A DNA stretch of 30,273 bases from Albidovulum sp. (GTDB taxonomy: Bacteria > Pseudomonadota > Alphaproteobacteria > Rhodobacterales > Rhodobacteraceae), in assembly GCA_030837825.1 (NCBI GenBank), contig JAUQYB010000060.1, positions 1-30,273 of the forward strand, given 5' to 3'. Positions 6,396-13,235 of this stretch are shown here, one piece after another. Under the pieces are notes generated by a model, which ran no database searches, had not been told where the DNA came from, and saw only the letters and a program-made list of their open reading frames with translations. Position numbers and translations under genes: made by a program. Each line of letters begins with the position of its first letter. Positions within the stretch are counted from its first letter, which is position 1.

Positions 6396-6578
6396 ATGTT
6401 CCGCCTCTTCCTCATTCTCTATACGCTCGCCGCGACCGTCCTCGCGGGCTCTGCCATCATCGCCGCGCTGACGATGAATCTCGTTGATCTGCAAAGCATC
6501 ATCGCTGCGGCGGCGGCTGGGGCCGCAGTGGCCGTGCCGGTCGCCTGGATGATAGCGAAAAGGCTTTCAACCGTCTGA
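6396..6578 (+). CDS. Small two-helix membrane protein, 60 aa
   Basis: A 60-residue protein with two predicted membrane helices (about residues 3-27 and 35-54) joined by a short loop (MNLVDLQS), ending in AKRLSTV. Similar short proteins are common in Rhodobacteraceae and are sometimes labelled 'CTP synthetase', which the sequence does not support because there is no synthetase domain. A purine-rich GAAGGAC lies upstream of the ATG at 6396. An FNR-type box upstream suggests oxygen control. Its last 12 bases overlap the 3' end of the convergent hydrolase gene. Function unknown. Confidence 0.65.
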   Translation: MFRLFLILYTLAATVLAGSAIIAALTMNLVDLQSIIAAAAAGAAVAVPVAWMIAKRLSTV

Positions 6579-7343
6579 AGGCCGGTCGAGAAACGCTCGC
6601 ACCGCCGCCTCGAACTCTCTCGGCCGCTCGGCGTGAAGCCAGTGGCCTGCGCCGGGGATTTTGGCGAATTTCGCATTCGGAAACAGGCGCTTGATGGTCT
6701 GACGGTGCTCCGGCCGGACGTAATCCGAGAGGGCCCCGGTCAGGAACAGCGCGGGCCTCTCGAACCGCCCTTCGGTGCCGGGCCAGCCGATGATCTTCTC
6801 CATCTCGCGCTCCAGCACGTCGAGGTTCAGCCGCCATTCGGGAGGGTCGGCCTTGAGATCGAGCGACTGGAGAAGGAAGGCGCGGACGCCATCCTCCGGA
6901 ACCGCTTCCGCAAGCCGCCGGTCGGCGTCGGACCGCGCGGCAAGGCCATTCAGGTCCAGCCCCCGCATCGCCCGGACGAGATGCGCTTGGCTGTGCCCGT
7001 AGGCCACCGGGGCGATGTCGGCGACGACGAGGCGGTCGACAAGCTCTCCGCGCGTCAGCGCAAGCTGCATTGCCGCCTTGCCCCCCATCGAATGGCCGAC
7101 AACGTCCACCGGGCCGCCGACGACATCGATCACCCGGGCGAGGTCGCCCGCCATGTCGGCGTAGGACTGGCTGTCGGCGCGGAAACTCCGGCCGTGATTG
7201 CGCATGTCGACGGCGATGACGCGGCGGTCCTCGGACAGCCGCCGGGCGACGGCGCCCCAGTTGCGGGCCGAGCCGAAAAGGCCGTGGACGATCAGAAGCG
7301 TGGGCAGGCGCGAGGGGGCGCCGATGTCGGTGAAGGCAAGCAT
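6567..7343 (-). CDS. Alpha/beta-fold hydrolase, 258 aa
   Basis: Cytoplasmic serine hydrolase of the alpha/beta fold, similar in layout to YbfF/ABHD11-type esterases. HG (20-21, in LLIVHGLFGSARNW) provides the oxyanion-hole region. The nucleophile elbow GHSMGG carries S85. An acid follows in LTGALSDYV, and the catalytic histidine is H234 in PGAGHWLH. The length is typical. The ATG at 7343 follows AAGAAGA. The 3' end overlaps the convergent small membrane gene by 12 bases. The substrate cannot be deduced; esterase or thioesterase activity is likely. Confidence 0.9.
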   Translation of the reverse strand: MLAFTDIGAPSRLPTLLIVHGLFGSARNWGAVARRLSEDRRVIAVDMRNHGRSFRADSQSYADMAGDLARVIDVVGGPVDVVGHSMGGKAAMQLALTRGELVDRLVVADIAPVAYGHSQAHLVRAMRGLDLNGLAARSDADRRLAEAVPEDGVRAFLLQSLDLKADPPEWRLNLDVLEREMEKIIGWPGTEGRFERPALFLTGALSDYVRPEHRQTIKRLFPNAKFAKIPGAGHWLHAERPREFEAAVRAFLDRPSDG

Positions 7344-7432
7344 GGGATCTTCTTAGCGCGGCGGCGCGCGGCCTTCCAGTGACGTTGCGGCAAGGCCCGC
7401 GCCGCAGTAGTCTGGCGCCGGTGAGGGGTGGC

Positions 7433-7804
7433 ATGAGCGGCGTCAGTGTTCAGCAGATGGCGGGGCGGGTGGCCGAGCTGATGGAGGCGCGGCTGCGCGT
7501 CCGCGGCCGGGGCCTGGCCGAGAAGCTCCGCCGCGGCGGGCGGCTTCTGCCCCGCAAGGTGCGGCGGAAGGCGGAATTCCTGGCCAGATCGGCCGAACAG
7601 GCCGGCGTTCCGCGCCTGCAGATGCAGCTTGATCATGAGCGGATCGCCGAGGCCTACGATGCCTGCGTGCGCTACCTCAAGCCGCTTGGCGCCTCGGCCC
7701 GGCGGCGGGCGTTGCTTCTGGAGATGGTCACGGGCTTTGCCACCGGGCTCTTCGTCACGGCCGTTCTGGTCGTGGCCCTGCTTCTCTGGCGCGGCTTTCT
7801 CTGA
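7433..7804 (+). CDS. Hypothetical single-pass membrane protein, 123 aa
   Basis: Not recognised by name. The first 60 or so residues are strongly basic and helical (RLRVRGRGLAEKLRR and RKVRRKAEF), a middle part has a helical DHERIAEAYDACVRYLKP segment, and the C-terminus is one membrane helix (about residues 98-119) ending WRGFL. This is a tail-anchored layout with a positively charged cytoplasmic domain. The ATG at 7433 follows GAGGGGTGG. It is divergent from the hydrolase and convergent with glyA, separated from it by a strong hairpin. No function proposed. Confidence 0.7.
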   Translation: MSGVSVQQMAGRVAELMEARLRVRGRGLAEKLRRGGRLLPRKVRRKAEFLARSAEQAGVPRLQMQLDHERIAEAYDACVRYLKPLGASARRRALLLEMVTGFATGLFVTAVLVVALLLWRGFL

Positions 7805-7814
7805 CCGCAGGTTT

Positions 7815-7841
7815 GGCGCGCCGACCTCCGGCCGGCGCGCC
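7815..7841. terminator. Bidirectional terminator hairpin between 7433-7804 and glyA
   Basis: A perfect 9-bp stem (GGCGCGCCG at 7815-7823, CGGCGCGCC at 7833-7841) encloses a 9-base loop. It lies in the 43-base gap between two convergent stop codons. Short T-containing flanks (GTTT on the left, CTTC on the right) are weak for a classic intrinsic terminator, but position and stem strength fit shared termination. Confidence 0.6.
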
Positions 7842-7847
7842 CTTCGG

Positions 7848-9143
7848 TCACATGCCCGGATAGAGCGGAAACTTCGCGCAGAGCGCCTTGACCTTGGCGC
7901 GGACCGAAGCCTCGACTTCGGCATTGCCCTCGTCGCCATTTGCCGCGAGCCCGTCCACCACCTCGACGATCCAGTCGGCGATCTGGCGGAACTCGGCCTC
8001 CGTGAAGCCGCGCGTCGTGCCGGCGGGGGTGCCGAGGCGGATGCCGGAAGTCACGAAGGGCTTTTCCGGGTCGAAGGGCACGCCGTTCTTGTTGCAGGTG
8101 ATATGCGCCCGGCCGAGCGCGGCCTCGGTCGCCTTGCCGGTGACCTTCTTCGGCCGCAGGTCGGCCAGCATCAGGTGGTTGTCAGTGCCGCCGGAAACGA
8201 TGTTGATGCCGCCCTTCATCAACTGGTCGGCCATCGCCCTGGCGTTCTTCACGATCTGCGCGGCATAGTCCCTGAACGAGGGATCGAGCGCCTCGCCGAA
8301 GGCCACCGCCTTGGCGGCGATCACGTGCATCAGCGGCCCGCCCTGAAGGCCGGGGAAGACGGCGGCGTTGATCTTCTTGGCGATGTCCTCGTCGTTGGTC
8401 AGCACCATGCCGCCGCGCGGGCCACGCAGGCTCTTGTGGGTCGTCGTGGTCACGACATGGGCGTGCGGCAGCGGCGAGGGATGCTGGCCGCCGGCGACGA
8501 GGCCGGCGATATGGGCCATGTCGACCATCAGATACGCGCCCACCTCGTCGGCGATCCTGCGGAACGCGGCCCAGTCCCAGGTGCGGGAATAGGCGGTGCC
8601 GCCGGCGATGATCAGCTTCGGCTTGTGGGCGAGCGCGGTTTCGCGCACCGCCTCGATGTCGAGCCGTTCGTCCTGTTTCCTGACGCCGTAGGAGACGACG
8701 TTGAACCACTTGCCCGACATGTTGACGGGCGAGCCGTGGGTGAGGTGGCCGCCGGAGTTGAGGTCGAGCCCCATGAAGGTGTCGCCGGGCTTGAGAAGCG
8801 CGAGAAACACCGCCTGGTTCATCTGACTGCCGGAGTTCGGCTGGACGTTGGCGAAGTTGCAGCCAAAGAGCGTCTTCGCCCGCTCGATCGCTAGCGTCTC
8901 GGCCACGTCGACATATTGGCAGCCGCCGTAGTAGCGCTTGCCCGGATAGCCCTCGGCATATTTGTTGGTCATGACCGAGCCCTGCGCCTCGAGCACCGCC
9001 TTCGAAACGATGTTCTCGGATGCGATCAGTTCGATCTCGTCGCGCTGGCGGCCCAGCTCGTCGCGGATCGACTTGAAGACCTCGGGGTCGCGCGAGGAAA
9101 GGCTTTCGGTGAAGAAACCGGCGTCGCGGGTCTGGCTGGTCAT
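7848..9143 (-). CDS. glyA: Serine hydroxymethyltransferase
   Basis: PLP enzyme that converts serine and tetrahydrofolate to glycine and methylene-tetrahydrofolate, the main one-carbon source. It has 431 residues, normal for bacterial SHMT. The PLP lysine is K237 in [16 protein letters not shown]. Upstream landmarks include [10 protein letters not shown] (38-47), [13 protein letters not shown] (62-74) and [11 protein letters not shown] (99-109). The ATG at 9143-9141 has AGGAGAT upstream; an in-frame extension to 9248 lacks a ribosome site. It is divergent from nadK across a 215-base spacer with a perfect dyad. Confidence 0.98.
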   Translation of the reverse strand: MTSQTRDAGFFTESLSSRDPEVFKSIRDELGRQRDEIELIASENIVSKAVLEAQGSVMTNKYAEGYPGKRYYGGCQYVDVAETLAIERAKTLFGCNFANVQPNSGSQMNQAVFLALLKPGDTFMGLDLNSGGHLTHGSPVNMSGKWFNVVSYGVRKQDERLDIEAVRETALAHKPKLIIAGGTAYSRTWDWAAFRRIADEVGAYLMVDMAHIAGLVAGGQHPSPLPHAHVVTTTTHKSLRGPRGGMVLTNDEDIAKKINAAVFPGLQGGPLMHVIAAKAVAFGEALDPSFRDYAAQIVKNARAMADQLMKGGINIVSGGTDNHLMLADLRPKKVTGKATEAALGRAHITCNKNGVPFDPEKPFVTSGIRLGTPAGTTRGFTEAEFRQIADWIVEVVDGLAANGDEGNAEVEASVRAKVKALCAKFPLYPGM

Positions 9144-9251
9144 GTGGATCTCCTGGGGCCTGCGGTCGAAGGGCTCTTTAGCCGAGCGGGCGGAGTGCGA
9201 AAAGAAGGAAACCGACCTGTTTGAGCGCAGGGGCGAAACGAATTCCACTAT

Positions 9252-9265
9252 CGGAAACTTTTCCG
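9252..9265. promoter_or_regulatory. Perfect dyad in glyA/nadK divergent region
   Basis: CGGAAA-CT-TTTCCG is an exact 14-base inverted repeat located 109 bases before the glyA ATG and 94 bases before the nadK start. It is the clearest symmetric element in the spacer 9144-9358, which is otherwise GC-rich with no recognised riboswitch. It could be an operator for either gene. The regulator is unknown. Confidence 0.4.
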
Positions 9266-9358
9266 TAACGCGCGGACGGTCCCGCCCCCTATCGTGACGG
9301 GCTTGTCATCGGCTGCCGGGCGAGGGACAAAGGCCGGAGATGTCGGGGAGGCCCTGGG

Positions 9359-10126
9359 GTGCAGCCGTCGAAGAGGATCGCGTTTCTTGCCAGCGAGACC
9401 GAGGTCGCGCAGAACGCGCTTCTCACGCTGACCGGCGCCTACGGGTCGGTGCCGCTCGACCGGGCCGAGGTGATCGTGGCCCTCGGCGGTGACGGCTTCA
9501 TGCTGCACACGCTGCACGGGACGCAGGCGCTGGGCCTGCCGGTCTACGGCATGAATTGCGGCACGATCGGCTTCCTGATGAACGAATATGCCGAGGAGGG
9601 GCTGGCCGAACGGCTCGCCGCCGCCGAGGAGGAGGTCATCAACCCGCTGGCGATGCGGGCGGTGACGGCGGACGGAACGCTGCACCGGGCGCTTGCGATC
9701 AACGAGGTGTCGCTTCTGCGCGCGGGTCCGCAGGCGGCGAAGCTGAAGGTCACGATCGACGGCAAGGTTCGGATGGAGGAGCTGATCTGCGACGGGGCGC
9801 TGGTTTCCACCCCGGCGGGCTCGACCGCCTACAACTATTCGGCGCACGGGCCGATCCTGCCGATCGGCGCCGAGGTGCTGGCGCTGACGCCGATGGCCGC
9901 GTTCCGGCCGCGGCGCTGGCGGGGCGCGATCCTGCCCAAGACGGCGCATGTCCGCTTCGACGTGCTCGAAGCCGACAAGCGTCCGGTGATGGCCGACGCC
10001 GACGGGCGTTCGGTGCGCAACGTCGTCTCGGTGGAGATTCAGTCCGAAGCCTCGATCCGGCACCGCATCCTCTTCGACCCGGGCCACGGGCTCGAGGAAC
10101 GGCTGACCAGCGAGCAGTTCGTCTGA
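9359..10126 (+). CDS. nadK: NAD kinase
   Basis: Phosphorylates NAD+ to NADP+ in the cytoplasm. The 255 residues contain the family GGDG motif (43-46), the NE pair (N115-E116) and the conserved [15 protein letters not shown] segment (151-165). The start is GTG at 9359, with GGGGAGG seven bases upstream; it gives the usual short lead before [13 protein letters not shown]. It is divergent from glyA and convergent with the response regulator, 16 bases between stops. The length is slightly short but normal for alphaproteobacterial enzymes. Confidence 0.96.
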   Translation: MQPSKRIAFLASETEVAQNALLTLTGAYGSVPLDRAEVIVALGGDGFMLHTLHGTQALGLPVYGMNCGTIGFLMNEYAEEGLAERLAAAEEEVINPLAMRAVTADGTLHRALAINEVSLLRAGPQAAKLKVTIDGKVRMEELICDGALVSTPAGSTAYNYSAHGPILPIGAEVLALTPMAAFRPRRWRGAILPKTAHVRFDVLEADKRPVMADADGRSVRNVVSVEIQSEASIRHRILFDPGHGLEERLTSEQFV

Positions 10127-10137
10127 CCGGCCCGCTT

Positions 10138-10170
10138 CCGGATCAGCCCCGGATCAGCCCCGGACCAGTC
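10138..10170 (+). repeat. 11-bp tandem repeat at convergent gene ends
   Basis: CCGGATCAGCC occurs twice head to tail (10138-10148, 10149-10159), followed by a diverged third copy (CCGGACCAGTC, 10160-10170). It spans the stop codon and last residues of the response regulator and the gap to nadK. Because 11 is not a multiple of three, copy changes would alter the regulator's last residues and its stop position. Confidence 0.7.
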
Positions 10171-11543
10171 CGGACCTGCCACACCTCAATCTTGCGGTAG
10201 AGCGTGGAAGGCGAGACGTCGAGCACGCGGGCGGCCTTGGGAACGGAGCCGCCGTGGCGGGCGATCGTCTCCTCGATCACCAGCCGCTCGATCTCGGCCA
10301 GCGTCCGGCCGACGAGGCCTTCCAGCGGCACGCGCGGTGGCGGCGCGGGATCGGCCGACGGCCCGGGCTCCTCGATCTCGTGGTGCAGTTCGATCGGCAG
10401 CATCGCCCGGGTCACCGCCGGCCCGTCGTTCAGCACGACGACATGGCGGATGACGTTGAGAAGCTGGCGGACGTTGCCCGGCCAGTTGAGCCGGCGGAAG
10501 ATCGCCAGGACCTCGGCGTCGATGCTCTGGAACCGGCGCCCCTCTTCGCGCGCAAACCGCGCGAGCGCGGCCTCGGCGATGGTCACCACGTCCTCGCCGC
10601 GGTCGCGCAGCGGCGGCATGTGGATCGGCACGACATGCAGGCGGTAGTAGAGGTCCTCGCGGAACCGGCCGCGGCGGACCTCCTGCAAGGGATCGCGGTT
10701 GGTGGCGCAGACGATCCGGACGTTGACCTTGCGCGGCCGGGTGGCGCCGACGGGCTGGATCGTCGAGGTCTGGAGAAACCGCAGAAGCTTGGTCTGAAGG
10801 TTCGGGTCAAGCTCGCAGATCTCGTCGAGAAAGAGCGTGCCGCCATCGGCCGCGGCGGCGGCGCCGGGCTTGTCGGAGAGCGCGCCGGTGAAGGAGCCCT
10901 TCACATGGCCGAAGACCTCGGATTCGAGAAGCTCCGAGGGGATGGCGCCGCAGTTGAGCGGCACGAAGGGCGCGTCGGCGCGGCTCGACAGGTCGTGCAC
11001 CGCCTGGGCGCAGAGCTCCTTGCCGGTGCCGCTTTCGCCGGTGATGAAGACCGTGGCCATCGAGCGGGAGACCGATCGGATCTTGGCGTAGACCTGCCGC
11101 ATCGGCTCCGAGGCGCCGATGAAGTCGCCCGGCGCCTGCGGCTGGCGCGGAGGCTCTGCCGCGGCCCCGGCGCTCGCGGTGCCGGAAAGCGCATTGTCGA
11201 CGGCCGCAAGAAAGCGCTGCTCGTCGAAAGGCTTGACGAGAAATTCGTGGGCCCCCGCGCGCATCGCCGCCACGGCCTTGTTGATCGAGCCGTTCGCGGT
11301 GATCACGATGACCCGCGTCTCGGGACGCAGCGCCAGGAAATCGCGCATCAGGTCAAGGCCGTCGCGGTCGGGCAGCATCAGGTCCAGAAGCACGACCGGG
11401 GGAAGGATCGCCTTGAAGGCGGCAAGGCCGGAGGCGGCATCACCCGCGCAGCGCACCGCATGCCCGGCCGAGCGCAGCACCGACTGGTAGACGAGTTGCA
11501 GCGACGGCGTGTCCTCGACGAGAAGAAGCGTCGGTGCGCTCAT
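10143..11543 (-). CDS. Sigma54-dependent response regulator (REC-AAA+-Fis)
   Basis: An NtrC/LuxO-type transcription activator of 466 residues. The receiver domain (about 4-118) has phosphoacceptor D54 and K104. The AAA+ domain (about 140-380) has Walker A GESGTGKE (169-176), a sigma54-contact loop GSFTGA (216-221; the commonest form is GAFTGA) and Walker B LFLDE (237-241). A Fis-type helix-turn-helix lies at about 416-452 (GGSVPKAARVLDVSPSTLYRKI). The retained GxFTGA loop predicts RpoN dependence. The ATG at 11543-11541 overlaps the kinase stop (ATGA), so translation is coupled and the kinase is the likely partner. Target genes cannot be read from here. The C-terminus is shaped by an 11-bp repeat. 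Confidence 0.93.
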   Translation of the reverse strand: MSAPTLLLVEDTPSLQLVYQSVLRSAGHAVRCAGDAASGLAAFKAILPPVVLLDLMLPDRDGLDLMRDFLALRPETRVIVITANGSINKAVAAMRAGAHEFLVKPFDEQRFLAAVDNALSGTASAGAAAEPPRQPQAPGDFIGASEPMRQVYAKIRSVSRSMATVFITGESGTGKELCAQAVHDLSSRADAPFVPLNCGAIPSELLESEVFGHVKGSFTGALSDKPGAAAAADGGTLFLDEICELDPNLQTKLLRFLQTSTIQPVGATRPRKVNVRIVCATNRDPLQEVRRGRFREDLYYRLHVVPIHMPPLRDRGEDVVTIAEAALARFAREEGRRFQSIDAEVLAIFRRLNWPGNVRQLLNVIRHVVVLNDGPAVTRAMLPIELHHEIEEPGPSADPAPPPRVPLEGLVGRTLAEIERLVIEETIARHGGSVPKAARVLDVSPSTLYRKIEVWQVRTGPGLIRG

Positions 11544-13069
11544 GCGGCCTCGCCCCGGCCTGCGCGTTCCTGCGCGACGAAGCGGATCAGCGCGTCGAGT
11601 TGCGTCAGCGCCTCGTCGCCGTAGCGGTCGAGGGCTGCGCCATCGTGCCGGTGCGCGCCGGTGTTCAGGGTCTGCGCAAGACATTGCAGCCGGGCGTCGC
11701 CGACGGCTCCGGCGAGCGCGATCAGCACATGCGTCTCGGCCCGGACGGCAGCGAGGTCGGCGCGGGAGAGGCCGGCCGCGAGCCCCTGCGCGCATTTGTC
11801 GAGATCGGCGCAGAGCCGTTCGAGAAGTTCCTGCGCCGCCTCGGGCCCCGCGATCGCGATCAGGTGATCGAAGGTCCGGCGATCGAACCCTTCGCCCACC
11901 CCGGCGTCGGGCGCCACCGTAACGCCGCCGCCCCCCGCGCGCGCCAGCGCGCTGGCGATCGCAAGGCCGAAGGTATCGAGACCGGCCAGCGGTTTGGCCA
12001 GGATCGCGTCGGCGCCTGCCGCGTAGATCGCGTCGCGGTTGGCGCGCAGCACATAGGCGGTGATCGCGATGACCGGCATGGTGGAATGCAGGTGGCGATT
12101 GGCGCGGAGCGTGCGGATCACCTCGATGCCGTTCATCCGCGGCATCTCGATGTCGATCAGCGCCAGATCGAAGGTCTCGCGTTCCAGCCACTGGAGCGCC
12201 TCGACACCATCCGCGGCGATCTCGAACTGTGCGCCCATCCGGGCCAGCATGTGGCTGATGATCGTCTGGTTCGTCGCGTTGTCCTCGGCCACCAGAACCT
12301 TGGTGCGGCTGAGGTCGGGCAGTTCCGCCACCTTTTCGGGCGCGGCGATCGTCCAGCTTTCCGGCGGCACGTCGAGCGTCACCCGCGCGCCGCCGCCGCC
12401 GGGCAGGTTCTCGACGCTGATGATGCCGTCAAGCTGGCCCGCCATGTCGCGGGTGATGTGCATGCCGAGCCCGTCGCCCGGCTTGCGGGCGCCATCGGGC
12501 CGGCCATGCCGTTCAAAGAGCCGGCAGAGCGCCTCGGCCGAGAAGCCGGGACCCTCGTCGGTGACGGAAAAGCGCAAGGCCCCCGAGGCGCCCATCGACA
12601 CGTCGACCGTGACAGTGCCCCGGTCGGTGTACTTGATCGCGTTCGACAGGAGGTTCGACAGGATTCTTTCCAGCGCGATCCGGTCAAGGGTGAGAACCGG
12701 CGGCACGTCGTCGGCCAGCGTCATCACGAAGCCGAGGCCCTTCTCGCTTGCCCGGCCCGACCAGCGCATCTCGATGTCGTAGAGGAACCGCGGCATCTGG
12801 ACATTGGCCGGATGCGTCGCGGCGAAGTCGTCCTCGCCCAGCATCTGGGCAAGCCCCTGTTCCAGGAGCCGTGCCAGAAGCTCGCCCGAGGCCCGCACCC
12901 GTTCGAGTTGCAGCCGCGTCGGCTCGTCCAGGCCCTCCTGGCCGATCAGCCTCAGACCGCCGATGATGTCGGAGACGGCAGCGCGAAGGTCGTGGCCAAG
13001 CAGGGTCATCCTGCCGGCTTCGAGGTCGCGCACGGCGCGCGCACCACTGATGGACACTGCGTCAGTCAC
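11540..13069 (-). CDS. Hybrid histidine kinase without a sensor domain (HisKA-HATPase-REC-Hpt)
   Basis: A cytoplasmic phosphorelay kinase of 509 residues. Only about 20 residues precede the dimerisation/phosphoacceptor domain, with H26 in LLGHDLR. The ATPase domain shows N143 (NLLSNAIKYT), DEGPG (171-175) and GDGLG (198-202). A receiver domain (about 257-375) has E262-D263, phosphoacceptor D306 and K359. A C-terminal Hpt domain has H447 in AETHVLIALAGAVGD. No membrane helix or PAS/GAF domain is present. The GTG at 13069-13067 is chosen because GGAGG lies six bases upstream and the protein opens just before the H-box; a 33-residue longer form has no such site. Its stop overlaps the response-regulator ATG. 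Confidence 0.9.
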   Translation of the reverse strand: MTDAVSISGARAVRDLEAGRMTLLGHDLRAAVSDIIGGLRLIGQEGLDEPTRLQLERVRASGELLARLLEQGLAQMLGEDDFAATHPANVQMPRFLYDIEMRWSGRASEKGLGFVMTLADDVPPVLTLDRIALERILSNLLSNAIKYTDRGTVTVDVSMGASGALRFSVTDEGPGFSAEALCRLFERHGRPDGARKPGDGLGMHITRDMAGQLDGIISVENLPGGGGARVTLDVPPESWTIAAPEKVAELPDLSRTKVLVAEDNATNQTIISHMLARMGAQFEIAADGVEALQWLERETFDLALIDIEMPRMNGIEVIRTLRANRHLHSTMPVIAITAYVLRANRDAIYAAGADAILAKPLAGLDTFGLAIASALARAGGGGVTVAPDAGVGEGFDRRTFDHLIAIAGPEAAQELLERLCADLDKCAQGLAAGLSRADLAAVRAETHVLIALAGAVGDARLQCLAQTLNTGAHRHDGAALDRYGDEALTQLDALIRFVAQERAGRGEAA

Positions 13070-13125
13070 GACCTGCCTCCAGGGCCGGATTGGAGCGCCG
13101 CATCCTGAAAAATACAAGTATCGGT

Positions 13126-13173
13126 TGCATGATGCACAGGTTTTACGTGACGTTAGCCGCCACGCCAACCTGT
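13126..13173. promoter_or_regulatory. Inverted repeats upstream of the hybrid kinase
   Basis: TGCAT-G-ATGCA (13126-13136) is an exact 11-base palindrome. It adjoins an inverted pair ACAGGTT (13136-13142) and AACCTGT (13167-13173), whose centres are 31 bases apart, near three helical turns. All lie 57-104 bases before the kinase GTG. They are candidate operators for the kinase-regulator operon; no regulator is assigned. Confidence 0.35.
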
Positions 13174-13183
13174 CTGAAGCGCC

Positions 13184-13224
13184 GAATGCGATGCGCCTGC
13201 GGGTTCAATCCGCGGAACGCATTC
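13184..13224 (-). terminator. Structured element downstream of prpE
   Basis: A 7-bp outer stem (GAATGCG 13184-13190 with CGCATTC 13218-13224) encloses an inner 4-bp stem (GCGG 13199-13202, CCGC 13210-13213). It begins 11 bases past the prpE stop. There is no T run on the minus strand after it, so it may be a processing or stability structure rather than an intrinsic terminator. Confidence 0.35.
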
Positions 13225-13235
13225 CAATTGTTGCA

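Noticed and set aside
13136..13173. Possible lux-type box (ACAGGT and ACCTGT half-sites)
   Set aside because: The half-sites are in the reverse order (diverging) and 24 bases apart, unlike ACCTGT-N8-ACAGGT. It is kept only as a generic inverted repeat.
13199..13213. GGGTTCAATCC looked like a tRNA T-arm
   Set aside because: The stem is only four pairs with the loop shifted by one base, and no acceptor, anticodon or D arm can be built around it.
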